The translations under genes and the position numbers were made by a program. A stretch of 64,000 nt of DNA from PALSA-350 sp963834445 (GTDB taxonomy: Bacteria > Acidobacteriota > Terriglobia > Terriglobales > Acidobacteriaceae): positions 1,883,237 to 1,947,236 of the forward strand of contig CAWIBU010000003.1 in assembly GCA_963834445.1 (NCBI GenBank). The letters run 5' to 3'. The notes beneath the pieces were generated by a model. That model did not search any database and had not been told where the DNA came from. It saw only the letters and a program-made list of their open reading frames with translations. Shown here in pieces: positions 36,236 to 44,998 of this stretch (its first letter is position 1; each line of letters opens with the position of its first letter).

Positions 36236-36871
36236 TCAAATCGCTACCAGGCCGCGCATCACGCCAATCGTCACCGCTTCTGTTCGCGTGCGTGCGCCGA
36301 GTTTCGCCATCACCGCGCTAACGTGATACTTCGCCGTGTGTTGCGAAATATTCAGCAGAGCGGCGACCTGTTTGTTTCTGTGCCCCCGCGCCATCAATCG
36401 CAACACCTCCACTTCTCGAGTGGTGAGATCTTCGCTAATCGGCAGAACCTCGGCCGGGCCTGCAGTCGGCTGTGGCAGCGTGACGGCAAAACCGGCCACC
36501 GTCGCTGCCAGGGCGGCCACCAGCTGCGGCACGGTAATCTCCGCCGGCAGCACAGAATAGATCCTCATGCGCGCAGCTTCCCGCATCATCGCTGCTCCTG
36601 GTTCCTGCGCCAGCAGCAACGTGGGTGTGTCGGCAAAGACCTCCCGCAAACCGCGGCGATGGCTCACCTGCGAAAGCAATGCGTCCTCTGCCGCCAGCAC
36701 GATAGCGTCGGGGTGATCGTGCTCCACCCTAAACAGCAAAGTCGAGGGCAGCGCAACCGGCAGCCACACCAGTTCCTCGGCACCGCGCAGTATGGTGAAG
36801 CGGTCGGCGTGCCTCATCGATGCGACGCAGGGCAGCACCGCCAACCGCTCGCGTTTGGGTTCGTCAGCCAC
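36236..36871 (-). CDS. LuxR-type transcriptional regulator
   Basis: The C-terminus is a typical LuxR/FixJ helix-turn-helix: LTTREVEVLRLMARGHRNKQ followed by VAALLNISQHTAKYHVSAVMAKLG (about residues 148-195). The N-terminal 120 residues have the length of a receiver domain and a DAIVLAAEDA strand, but the usual DD pair and Lys are not evident, so phosphorylation is doubtful. Its start overlaps the end of the upstream HtrA-like gene by 8 bases, and the active HtrA gene follows after 10 bases. It probably regulates this cluster. Confidence 0.88.
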   Translation of the reverse strand: MADEPKRERLAVLPCVASMRHADRFTILRGAEELVWLPVALPSTLLFRVEHDHPDAIVLAAEDALLSQVSHRRGLREVFADTPTLLLAQEPGAAMMREAARMRIYSVLPAEITVPQLVAALAATVAGFAVTLPQPTAGPAEVLPISEDLTTREVEVLRLMARGHRNKQVAALLNISQHTAKYHVSAVMAKLGARTRTEAVTIGVMRGLVAI

Positions 36872-37781
36872 GATCCGCCAACGTCACCGTCAGTTCCATC
36901 GTTGCGCCTGCGCGGATCACCACCACGGCCAGCGGGTCGCCAACCTTGAAGCGCAACAATCGATGTTGCACATCCTGTACGTTGTGCACCAATTGGCCGT
37001 CGACCGAGAGCAGCAGGTCGCCCACCAGCATCCCTGCGGCAGCTGCGGGTGCATTGGGCTCCAGGTGCAGTACCAGCAACGCTTCGTCAACTTTTTCGGC
37101 GAAGTGTGTGCGCACCGCGGCGGGCACGGGAACAGCCTGCATCGCCGCCCCCAGAAACGGCCGCGGCACATGGCCCCGCTCGAGCAGATCATCGACCACA
37201 CGATCAATCGTTACCGCCGGAACCGTAATGACTGCATTACGCGCCAGTGCCGCGCTGTTAATGCCCAACACCCGGCCCTCTTCGTTCACCAGGGCGCTCC
37301 CAGACTGGCCGACATAAAGCCGCAGGTCAGGCCGCATCAGGGAGTCGATCTCTCCTCCGCGCCAGCTCCGCCAACCGCTGCCGAGGCGTGCGAGAATGCC
37401 CGCGCTGGCCGACACATCGCCCAGCGCAGAGCGGCCGATTGCCAGCACGAACTCGCCTACCTGTGCCGGTCGTGCGCCGCTCGTTTCTGCAACCTTGCCG
37501 AAGCTTTTATCGACGCGAATCACCGCCAGATCGGTACCGGCATCGGTGCCCGCAAGCGTCGCTGGCACTGGGTCGCCGTGTTGCGCGACCTGTAAAGAAT
37601 CGCTGCGACGCAGACCCTGACGAACCGTCACAACCACCCCAGGTCGCCAGATCACCCCACTCGCGGTCGATCGACCCCCACCGTGCACCGTCACGATACT
37701 GCCCTCGACGGCCTTTACGGTCTCTGCTATTTGCCTGGAGAGCTCACTCCAAACGCCTGAATGCTGAACTGCTGCTGCCAT
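36864..37781 (-). CDS. HtrA-like protein lacking the catalytic His (probable pseudoprotease)
   Basis: Alignment by eye with the HtrA encoded at 35209-36225 shows the same fold: TDLAVIRV keeps the Asp, GQSGSALVNEEGRVLGIN keeps the Ser, and a PDZ domain follows (LHLEPNAPAAAAGMLVGDLL). Where the active protease has TNSHVV, this protein has VVVTVRQGL, so the catalytic His is missing. The ATG at 37781 is chosen because GGAG lies about eight bases upstream; in-frame ATGs at 37787, 37793 and 37835 are alternatives. No signal peptide is visible. A chaperone or inhibitor-sensor role beside the active protease is inferred. Confidence 0.82.
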   Translation of the reverse strand: MAAAVQHSGVWSELSRQIAETVKAVEGSIVTVHGGGRSTASGVIWRPGVVVTVRQGLRRSDSLQVAQHGDPVPATLAGTDAGTDLAVIRVDKSFGKVAETSGARPAQVGEFVLAIGRSALGDVSASAGILARLGSGWRSWRGGEIDSLMRPDLRLYVGQSGSALVNEEGRVLGINSAALARNAVITVPAVTIDRVVDDLLERGHVPRPFLGAAMQAVPVPAAVRTHFAEKVDEALLVLHLEPNAPAAAAGMLVGDLLLSVDGQLVHNVQDVQHRLLRFKVGDPLAVVVIRAGATMELTVTLADRG

Positions 37782-37879
37782 GATCATCTCCATTAAAGAC
37801 AAGATGATCCTGACACCGCAGAAGGCGCAGCACATCGCCCAGATGGCTAGGTGCTTTCAGACTGAAGTTGGTTGAAAAG

Positions 37880-38250
37880 GTTTCCGTGGCTTTGTATCAG
37901 GGCCTGACGTTAGTCAGGCCGTATTCAAGCAAATAGGATGGGCCTTACAGGCTGCGGAAAAACTTTGGTTAAGGGGGCCGCCAGCCCAGGAATTTAGAGG
38001 GTGCGGAAAAAACTCGGTCGTGAAGGGTGCGGGCTTCACAGGTTGCGGAAAAACTCTGCTCCTGAAGGGTACGGGCTTCAGCCCGTACGCAATCACCGCG
38101 AAAATAACCCGGCTTCAGCCGCTGAGGGCCGGGTTTCCACACGATTCCGCTGCCCTCAGCGGCTAAAGCCGATCCATTCTTGTTTCATGATGTACGGGCT
38201 GAAGCCCGTACCCTTCAGGAACTGAGTTTTGCCGCACCCTCTTTAGCAGG
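37880..38250. repeat. Dispersed palindromic element, family A copy 3
   Basis: The core runs from GAAGGGTACGGGCTTCAGCC near 38066 to its reverse complement ending near 38217, with a CTGAGGGCCGGGTTTCCACA / CTGCCCTCAGCG palindrome inside. Three further left ends (GGCTGCGGAAAAAC and variants) lie at about 37955, 38001 and 38041, and a GTCAGGCCGTATTCAAGCAA segment at 37913 corresponds to the equivalent segment in copies 1 and 2. Copies 2 and 3 share long identical stretches such as AATAACCCGGCTTCAGCCGC. Confidence 0.8.
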
Positions 38251-38346
38251 GAGAGTAGTGCCGAGGAGGAACCTGCGATACATCCCTACCCAAAACCCGG
38301 CTCACCAGGTGATCTCGCACACCCACGATCCGTTCTTACCCCAGCC

Positions 38347-39234
38347 CTAGTCTTTCTGGTGGAAAACCGAATTGTTAATGTCAGGCCAGATTTCCTTGAA
38401 CACAAACACGCCGCCATCAATTGCCAGGTTCGTAACCCATCGTTGATACGTTTTCACGAGCGTCCGTTCCTGGTGCGGATAATAAAAATTGGCGATGCCC
38501 GAAAACGCGCCTGCGCCGACAATCTCGCTATAGTTAATTTCCCGGTTGCCGTCGTCCGAACGGGTGATAAAGACGCGCGTCACCGCGTATCCGATCCGTT
38601 TACCAAACTGACCCTTGCCCAACGTGTAATAGCGTGTGTCCTGATGCAAAATCGATGGAATAATGAACTCTACCCACGTATTCTCGTTGATCGCATCGGC
38701 AAGCGTATGCCAGTAATACCGGCCATACCCCTTCGCGCCCTGACCAAAATACGGATACGAATTTGTGGCTTGGCCAATGCCGGCCTGCACTCCGACAAAA
38801 ATAAATGAGGAGTAATCGAAGCTGTCAAGCATCGTAGTCTTGAATTTCTCTTTGACCGTTTGCGGCGGTAATTGTTCATCCGCGCTCACCGCCCGAAAAT
38901 TAGGAACCACAAAAAGTATGCGCTTGGTCTGTCGACCCTGGGCCAGCGGATCCTCATCGGGCTTGTGGTCTGCGGCAGCCACAGCCCCCGATCCGGCCAG
39001 GGCCTGCTGGCCCGGGTCATCGGGTAGATCCCCATCAGCTACATCCCCCTTGCTCGACGGCTGGGCCGATATCACCGTCAATGCAGCAACCGGCATTCTT
39101 TGGGCCAGCGCATCGATCCCATAGATTGAGCCGTCCACGAGACGCTCATCCGCATTTGCTTCTGCCCGCGGAGAAAGGATACCTCCTAGCAGAAGCCCAA
39201 AAGCAAGAATGGATGAACTCCTCAAAAACCTCAT
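38347..39234 (-). CDS. Exported hypothetical protein, possibly outer membrane associated
   Basis: With ATG 39234 the protein begins MRFLRSSSILAFGLLLGGIL, a signal peptide ending AEA; an upstream ATG at 39273 is less likely. The mature region has a low-complexity stretch rich in Asp/Ala, then a conserved-looking body starting RILFVVPNFRAVSADEQLPP, which I associate with an uncharacterised acidobacterial family. Many aromatic residues in alternating positions (SYPYFGQGAKGYGRYYW) suggest beta strands. Function is unknown. It is isolated between a family A repeat and the aminotransferase gene. Confidence 0.7.
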   Translation of the reverse strand: MRFLRSSSILAFGLLLGGILSPRAEANADERLVDGSIYGIDALAQRMPVAALTVISAQPSSKGDVADGDLPDDPGQQALAGSGAVAAADHKPDEDPLAQGRQTKRILFVVPNFRAVSADEQLPPQTVKEKFKTTMLDSFDYSSFIFVGVQAGIGQATNSYPYFGQGAKGYGRYYWHTLADAINENTWVEFIIPSILHQDTRYYTLGKGQFGKRIGYAVTRVFITRSDDGNREINYSEIVGAGAFSGIANFYYPHQERTLVKTYQRWVTNLAIDGGVFVFKEIWPDINNSVFHQKD

Positions 39235-39450
39235 AGCAACCCTTTGATTCCTGAAATTTGCGTTTGGGTGCAAACTGCTCTCATTTTGCAGAATTCATTT
39301 CCGTGGGCTGGGGCGAGCACAGCGTCATTGCGCTCATTTACGATGACATTTCCCATAGGTGAAGGTCTCATATTTGACGTGTGAATCGCAGCAGAAGTGC
39401 GCCTCACAGGCCAAAAAGTTCCTTCTAAGGAACTCCTGACACTACAACCT

Positions 39451-40620
39451 TTAGGGGAGAAGGTACTTTCTCAGGGCCGCCAAACCCTCTTCGATGGTCG
39501 CCGGACTGACGGCATAGCCAAAGCGAACATGGCCCTCGCCCTGGCCGCCAAACACCACTCCAGGAATGGTGGCTACATGCGCCTTGCTCAGCAGCGTCTT
39601 GGCCGCGGTGCGGCTATTCTTGTTAATCCGCGTCACCTGTGGAAAGGCATAAAAGGCCCCCTGCGGCATTCCGCACGGCAGCCCTACTTCGTTCAATCCG
39701 TTTACCAACAGATCGCGCCTCTGGCGATATTCCTCACGCCGTGCGTCGAGTTCACTCCGGGGAATCCGCAGCGCCTCCAGCGCCGCCCACTGGGTCATGG
39801 TCGACACCCCATTTACCGAATAGAGAACCAGCTTCCGCAGCCCGGTCATGAACGGTTCACTCGCGACCGCATAACCGACCCGCCACCCCGTCATCCCGTA
39901 GCTTTTTGAAAAGGTGTACGTCGAGATAGTCCGTTCTGCCATCCCGGGCAGACAGGCAATCGAAAAATGCTTGCCTTCGTACACCAGGTCTTCGTAAGCC
40001 TCATCGGCAATCACCAGCAGACCGTGTTTAATGGCAAACGCCGCCACCTCTTCCGCCTCTGCCCGAGAGAACACCGTCCCCGTCGGGTTTTGCGGAGTGT
40101 TGTAATAAATCGCCCGCGTGTGCGGCGTGGTGAAATCTTCCAGCGTCCGGGTCAGCCCCGAGCTGCGCGCCGTCGCCGTTGGCACCAACAGCGCCCGCGC
40201 CCGGCACCCCGTAATCATCTCCCGAATCGGCGTCCAGTAGGGTGAGAACAGCAACACATCGTCGCCCGGGTCGAGCACCGCCTGAAACGCAACATATAAC
40301 GCGTGCGCGCCACCCGCCGTCACTATTACATTCTCTGCCGAAACCTGCAGGCCATTGTGGGTGTTCAGCTTTTCCGCGAGCGCGTGACGCAGCGGCTCGA
40401 TCCCAGAGGAAGGCGCATACCGCGTCTTGTTATCGACTGCGGCGCTCAGCAACGCATACTTCACGGTGTTGGGAGTGTCAAAGAACGGCTCGCCCCCATG
40501 GAACGCATGCACCGTTTGCCCCGTCGCACGCAGTTCCATCACCTTATTACGCACCTGAACGATATCGGAAAAACCGACCTCATCCAGCCGCTTCGCTAAT
40601 CGCAACCCATCTGCCGCCAT
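39451..40620 (-). CDS. Class I/II pyridoxal-phosphate aminotransferase
   Basis: The 389-residue protein belongs to the aspartate aminotransferase fold I group. TAGGAHALYVAFQAVLDPGD binds the PLP phosphate region, NTPQNPTGTVFSRAE and VIADEAYEDLVYEG hold the Asn and Asp that contact the cofactor, and TFSKSYGMTGWRVGY near residue 240 holds the Schiff-base Lys. Substrate could be aspartate or another amino acid; it is not HisC, which is encoded separately at 44995. It lies 11 bases after the DUF5009-type gene on the same strand. Confidence 0.9.
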   Translation of the reverse strand: MAADGLRLAKRLDEVGFSDIVQVRNKVMELRATGQTVHAFHGGEPFFDTPNTVKYALLSAAVDNKTRYAPSSGIEPLRHALAEKLNTHNGLQVSAENVIVTAGGAHALYVAFQAVLDPGDDVLLFSPYWTPIREMITGCRARALLVPTATARSSGLTRTLEDFTTPHTRAIYYNTPQNPTGTVFSRAEAEEVAAFAIKHGLLVIADEAYEDLVYEGKHFSIACLPGMAERTISTYTFSKSYGMTGWRVGYAVASEPFMTGLRKLVLYSVNGVSTMTQWAALEALRIPRSELDARREEYRQRRDLLVNGLNEVGLPCGMPQGAFYAFPQVTRINKNSRTAAKTLLSKAHVATIPGVVFGGQGEGHVRFGYAVSPATIEEGLAALRKYLLP

Positions 40621-40631
40621 TACTTACTACC

Positions 40632-41816
40632 CTAAATCTTGATGAAGATCTTCTTCCGGTACAGCACCAGCACCGGCACGAAGCAGACCAGAACGTAGGC
40701 GAGGGCATACAACAGCGATCCAAATGACGGATTGATCACCGGGTAAAACCACTTCAGAAAAATATACTGTTGCAGATCCGTCACCTTGCCGCCGTAGTGC
40801 ATAGGGATTGCGTCGAGGGCGCCGGCCAGCAGTTCCGAGATAATGTAGGCGGTAATCGCGTTCGATCCAAACACCAGCCAGGGAAACGTCCATCCCCGCG
40901 TCCACTTCTTGATCTCCACCGCATAAAAGCAAACCGCCAGCAGCAACAACGTACAGCCTGCGGCGAACAGCACATACGAACTGGTCCAAAGCTTCTTATT
41001 GATGGGGAACCAGATGTTCCAGACATTGCCCAGCAGCAATCCGCTCAGCGAACCCACCAGCAGCCCAATCACCTTGACCGATAGCGACTTCGGCCGCCGC
41101 AGCCAGATACCCGTGAGCAGCCCGAGCAGAATCGTGCCCATCGCAGGAATATCGCTCAGCAAGCCCTCCGGATCGCGTACTTTTTCATACAGTCGTCCGG
41201 TTAAGAGCTTGCGATCCAGATAAGCCACCCAATTCTGATTGGGATCGAGAAGCGCCACGTCGCGTGTAGGCACGCCAATGCCGGGAATCGGAATCCAGCG
41301 CATCAGGATCCAGTAGCCCAGCAAGCAAGCCACCACCGTGCTGATGGCCACCCAGGCGCGGCTGTTCCACAGATAAAGAAGGCTGGCGAAAAGAAAGCAG
41401 ATCGCGATGCGTTGCAGCACGCCGTAGATACGCAGCGTGCCCAGGTGGAAGAGAGGGAAACCGTTGACCACCAGGCCCAGCAGGAACAGAATCACGAATC
41501 GCCTGAGCACGTGGAGCCGAAGACTGGTTTTGTTCTCGCCGCGGGCGAGCCGCGATTCGGTTGAAAACACGATCGAGATGCCGGCGATGAACAGGAACGA
41601 TGGAAACACCAGGTCTGTCAGCGTCCAGCCGTTCCAGGCGCTATGTTCCAGTTGCCTGTAGCTATAGAGGCCGCTGCCGCCGTTATTCACCAGGATCATG
41701 AAAGCGATCGTGATGCCGCGCGCCACATCGAGCGAGACCAGCCGTCGCATCGGGTTGACCATCGTCTGCGCAGCAGCACTCGTAGCCGCCGTATTCTTGG
41801 TAACTGAGGTCGCCAC
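40632..41816 (-). CDS. DUF5009/NagX-type membrane acyltransferase-like protein
   Basis: The family (COG4299, related to human heparan-alpha-glucosaminide N-acetyltransferase) has about ten transmembrane helices. RRLVSLDVARGITIAFMILV with NNGGSG near the start and GWTLTDLVFPSFLFIAGIS are the signature; RIYGVLQRIAICF follows. The GTG at 41816 is chosen as start because AAGGGGG lies seven bases upstream. The reaction has not been shown for bacterial members; transfer of an acetyl group to a sugar across the membrane is presumed. An aminotransferase gene follows. Confidence 0.85.
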   Translation of the reverse strand: MATSVTKNTAATSAAAQTMVNPMRRLVSLDVARGITIAFMILVNNGGSGLYSYRQLEHSAWNGWTLTDLVFPSFLFIAGISIVFSTESRLARGENKTSLRLHVLRRFVILFLLGLVVNGFPLFHLGTLRIYGVLQRIAICFLFASLLYLWNSRAWVAISTVVACLLGYWILMRWIPIPGIGVPTRDVALLDPNQNWVAYLDRKLLTGRLYEKVRDPEGLLSDIPAMGTILLGLLTGIWLRRPKSLSVKVIGLLVGSLSGLLLGNVWNIWFPINKKLWTSSYVLFAAGCTLLLLAVCFYAVEIKKWTRGWTFPWLVFGSNAITAYIISELLAGALDAIPMHYGGKVTDLQQYIFLKWFYPVINPSFGSLLYALAYVLVCFVPVLVLYRKKIFIKI

Positions 41817-41887
41817 GCTTTGCCCCCTTATATGTGGCAAGTGTATCTGCTGCCTCAAAGCAGTGTCGAGTTGCTAATATCGCAACC

Positions 41888-42088
41888 ATGCGCCGCTCCA
41901 CCATCTGGTTTGTGCTGGCAGTCGCCTGGGCCCTTGACTGCGTACTCTCGCTCCTCCATCGCAACCGCCAACAAGCTCTCCTCACCGCCCTCTTCGCCTG
42001 CGCCTTCTTAGCCGCAGGCCTCTTCTTCCGAGCCCGCGAGCAAAAAACCTCAAGGCGGCCGAAGGCGCATGAAAGCAGCAAAAGCTGA
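41888..42088 (+). CDS. Small membrane protein, 66 aa
   Basis: ATG 41888 opens a frame with two hydrophobic stretches (STIWFVLAVAWALDCVLSLL and ALLTALFACAFLAAGLFF) separated by RNRQQ, and a basic tail. It looks like a two-helix membrane protein with both ends inside. No family is recognised. It diverges from the DUF5009-type gene with a 71-base spacer. Confidence 0.55.
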   Translation: MRRSTIWFVLAVAWALDCVLSLLHRNRQQALLTALFACAFLAAGLFFRAREQKTSRRPKAHESSKS

Positions 42089-42099
42089 GTAGCTATTGG

Positions 42100-42335
42100 A
42101 GTGCGTCACAATAAGACTGCTTCTCCAACGAGGCTTGAGCGAGCCGCAGAGTCCCGCAGGGACGGACTGAAAGTAGCCCAGGACGTTAGTCCTGGGTAAA
42201 CCGGAATCAAGGACTCAGTCCCGTCAGGGACGGCTGAAATGCTGTGCAGCTGTGGGGCTGTGCTCAGCCGTCCCTGACGGGACTCGGCGGTTCGCTCAGG
42301 CGTTACGGGATAAACGCCTATCTGTGTGACGCACT
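42100..42335. repeat. 236-bp palindromic element with 11-bp terminal inverted repeats (family C)
   Basis: AGTGCGTCACA at 42100-42110 and TGTGACGCACT at 42325-42335 are perfect inverted ends. Inside, GCTTGAGCGAGCCGCAGAGT followed by CCCGCAGGGACGG pairs with CCGTCCCTGACGGGACTCGG and GGTTCGCTCAGGC. GTCCCGTCAGGGACGGCTGA near 42217 adds another inverted copy. The structure resembles a miniature inverted-repeat element and lies just after the end of the his operon. Confidence 0.75.
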
Positions 42336-42344
42336 ACACTAGCC

Positions 42345-43022
42345 CTAAGTAGCCAGAACCCCCGAATACACCGCCATCCCAGCAACAGCATCCACCCCAA
42401 TCGCATCCAGGGCATCAATCTCCGCCTGCTCGCGAATCCCCCCTGCCACGATCAACTGCCTGGCCGTGATCTCCTTCAACCGTCGAGCCACCTCGATAGG
42501 GAATCCCTGCATCGTCCCTTCCCGATCGATATGCGTATACAAAAACCCCCCGCAATAATCCTCCAGTTGGGGCATAGCTTCTTCCGGAGTCAGCTCCACC
42601 CGGTCTTTCCATCCCTTCACCGCGACCCGCCCGTCCTTCGTATCCACGCTAAAAACCAGCTGTTCCAGCCCCACCGCCGCCGCCAGCGTGCGCGCGAATG
42701 CAACATTCACCAGATCCGCCCCGCCAAACAAAGCCGATCCCACAATCACCCGCCGGGCGCCCGCACCGAGCACCGCAGCCGCCTTCTCCACGGAAGAAAT
42801 TCCTCCACCCACCTGGCATGGCAACCGCTTGGCAATCTGCGTAATCAGCGCCCCGTTATCCCCTTGCCGCATCGCCGCATCCAGGTCAATCAACTGCACC
42901 AGCGGATAGGCCTGAAACCGTCCAATCCAATATTCGAAATCGTCAAAAGCCAGCTTCAGCTTCTCCCCGCGCACCAGCTGTACGATCCGCCCACCCATCA
43001 AATCAATCGAAGGAATCAGCAT
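42345..43022 (-). CDS. hisA: Phosphoribosylformimino-AICAR-phosphate isomerase
   Basis: HisA carries out the Amadori rearrangement of ProFAR to PRFAR in histidine synthesis. The 225-residue TIM barrel begins MLIPSIDLMGGRIVQLVRGE with the catalytic Asp of SIDL, and holds QVGGGISSVEKAAAVLGAGA, VIVGSALF, FSVDTKDGRVAVKGW and IVAGGIREQAEIDAL. It is somewhat short but complete. Its start overlaps the hisF end by 7 bases. It is the last gene of the operon; the palindromic element at 42100-42335 follows. Confidence 0.94.
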   Translation of the reverse strand: MLIPSIDLMGGRIVQLVRGEKLKLAFDDFEYWIGRFQAYPLVQLIDLDAAMRQGDNGALITQIAKRLPCQVGGGISSVEKAAAVLGAGARRVIVGSALFGGADLVNVAFARTLAAAVGLEQLVFSVDTKDGRVAVKGWKDRVELTPEEAMPQLEDYCGGFLYTHIDREGTMQGFPIEVARRLKEITARQLIVAGGIREQAEIDALDAIGVDAVAGMAVYSGVLAT

Positions 43023-43794
43023 GGCAATCTCACCGGAACTCCTCGCAGAACCAACGCCTGCTTAAGCGCCCGGGCATCCGCGACCCCAAAGTGAAAAATA
43101 CTCGCCGCCAGCGCCGCGTGCGCTTTGCCCGCAATAAACACCTCGGCAAAGTGATCCGCCGACCCAGCCCCTCCAGAAGCAATCACGGGAATCGCCACCG
43201 CCTCGCTCACCCGCGCCGTCAACTCGCAATCAAACCCCGCCCGCGTCCCATCCGCATCCATCGAGGTCAACAGAATCTCGCCCGCTCCCCGCGCCTCCGC
43301 TTCGCGCGCCCAGTCGATCACATGCAGACCCGTAGCTTTCCGTCCCCCACTCACAAACACTTCCGCTCGCCCACCGGGTCCGCGCTCTCGCGCGCCCGCC
43401 GCGCATCGATCGCCACAATCACCGCCTGCGCGCCAAAGCTCCGCCCAATCGCGTCGATCAACCCCGGGTCTGCAATCGCTGCCGAGTTCACGCTCACCTT
43501 ATCGGCGCCGGCATCGAACACCGCCGCGGCCTCATCCGCCGAGCGTATCCCACCGCCCACGGTGAAGGGGATAAACAACTCCTTCGCCGTCCGCCGCACG
43601 GTATCGAGCAAAGTCCCGCGCCCTTCGTGGGTAGCCGTAATATCCAGCAACACAATCTCATCCGCGCCCGCCAGCGCATGCCGCTTGGCCAATTCCGCCG
43701 GATCCCCTGCATCCACCAGGTCCACGAACTGCACTCCCTTCACCACCCGCCCGTTGCGTACATCCAGGCAGGCAATGATGCGCTTGGTCAGCAT
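43016..43794 (-). CDS. hisF: Imidazole glycerol phosphate synthase cyclase subunit, frameshifted
   Basis: HisF makes imidazole glycerol phosphate and AICAR from PRFAR and ammonia supplied by HisH. ATG 43794 gives MLTKRIIACLDVRNGRVVKG, and the first frame runs to VIVAIDARRARESAD. The second part (VFVSGGRKATGLHVIDWARE, ILLTSMDADGTRAGFDCELT, VIASGGAGSADHFAEVF) is in another frame. The switch lies within about 43365-43400, in a GC-rich stretch. The total, 779 bases, fits one missing base. All core residues are otherwise kept, so this may be a sequence error rather than a dead gene. Confidence 0.85.
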
Positions 43795-44384
43795 GCCAGC
43801 TCCACAAAGTTCCGCAGCACGCGCAAGCCGGCAGCTCCCGATTTCTCCGGATGAAACTGCACCCCCATCACATGGCCGCGTTCCACCGCCCCGGAAAACG
43901 GGCCCCCGTATTCGGTAACCGCCACGGTCTCCGCCACCACCGGCGCCCGAAAAGAATGGGTGTAGTAAACGAACGAGCCATCTTCCACGCCCCGCATCAG
44001 CCGCGACTGCGCATCCACACTGACCTGGTTCCACCCCACATGCGGCACCTTCACGCCGGCGGCAAATCGTTCGCAACAGCCACGGAAAACCCCCAGTCCG
44101 GCTACCCCCTCCGCTTCCGTGCTGCCCGCGAAGAGCCACTGCAGCCCGACGCATATCCCCAGAAACGGAACTCCGCGTGCGATCACCTCGGCCACGGCGT
44201 CCGTCAGTCCACTCGCTGCCAGTACCTGCGTCGCCTGAAAATGGCCCACGCCCGGCAGAATAACTTTTTCCGCCCCCCGCACCACCGCTGGATCGGCCGT
44301 GACCGTCGCCGCGCAGCCCAGCGCATCGAGCGCTTTCATCACCGAGGTCAGGTTGCCGGCCTTATAGTCAATCACCGCAATCAC
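43788..44384 (-). CDS. hisH: Imidazole glycerol phosphate synthase glutaminase subunit
   Basis: HisH hydrolyses glutamine and channels ammonia to HisF. The class I glutamine amidotransferase triad is visible: the nucleophile Cys in VPFLGICVGLQWLF near residue 78, and His and Glu in MGVQFHPEKSG near 175. The N-terminus MIAVIDYKAGNLTSVMKALD is typical. Length is 198 aa. The start overlaps the hisB stop by four bases and the stop overlaps the hisF start by seven. Confidence 0.95.
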   Translation of the reverse strand: MIAVIDYKAGNLTSVMKALDALGCAATVTADPAVVRGAEKVILPGVGHFQATQVLAASGLTDAVAEVIARGVPFLGICVGLQWLFAGSTEAEGVAGLGVFRGCCERFAAGVKVPHVGWNQVSVDAQSRLMRGVEDGSFVYYTHSFRAPVVAETVAVTEYGGPFSGAVERGHVMGVQFHPEKSGAAGLRVLRNFVELAC

Positions 44385-44998
44385 AGCAATCCCTTGGTGC
44401 TGGGCAACATCTCGCCCAATTGCTTGTCCTTCGAGCAGGCCACGCGCAACGCCCTCGCGAACGCCTTGAACAACGCCTCAATCTTGTGATGGTTCGATCG
44501 TCCGTACAGGGTGGCGACATGCACGTTGGCCCGCGCACCGCGCGCGAAGCCTTCAAAAAAGTCCTCCACCAGCTCACTCTGCAGGTCGCCCACCAGCCGC
44601 TTCTTCACCTTGGTCTTAACCACGCAAGACACACGCCCGCTCAGGTCGACCGCCGCCACCCCCAGGGTCTCATCCATCGGCATTAGAAAATACCCCGCGC
44701 GCAGAATGCCCTTCTTATCCCCCAACGCCTGATCGAACGCCTCACCCAGCGCGATGCCCACGTCTTCGACGGTGTGGTGCTGGTCCACGTCGAGGTCGCC
44801 GTCGCAAAGCAGCTCGAGATCGAAAGCGCCGTGCCGGGTAAACAACTCCAGCATGTGGTCAAAGAAGCGAATCCCGGTCTTCACCTTGTAACGCCCGCTG
44901 CCTTCCACCGTGAGCTTCAGTGAGATCTTCGTCTCCGTTGTCTTGCGCTCGATAGAACCCTGGCGCACCGATACCCTGGCTTTTTTCTTAGCCTTCAT
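44381..44998 (-). CDS. hisB: Imidazoleglycerol-phosphate dehydratase
   Basis: The enzyme dehydrates imidazole glycerol phosphate to imidazole acetol phosphate. The 205-residue form has only the dehydratase domain, without the phosphatase domain of the E. coli fusion. FFDHMLELFTRHGAFDLEL and DQHHTVEDVGIALGEA hold the metal-binding His and Glu residues; SNHHKIEALFKAFARALR is the second metal site. ATG 44998 overlaps the hisC stop by four bases. The first 15 residues are very Lys-rich. Confidence 0.95.
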   Translation of the reverse strand: MKAKKKARVSVRQGSIERKTTETKISLKLTVEGSGRYKVKTGIRFFDHMLELFTRHGAFDLELLCDGDLDVDQHHTVEDVGIALGEAFDQALGDKKGILRAGYFLMPMDETLGVAAVDLSGRVSCVVKTKVKKRLVGDLQSELVEDFFEGFARGARANVHVATLYGRSNHHKIEALFKAFARALRVACSKDKQLGEMLPSTKGLL

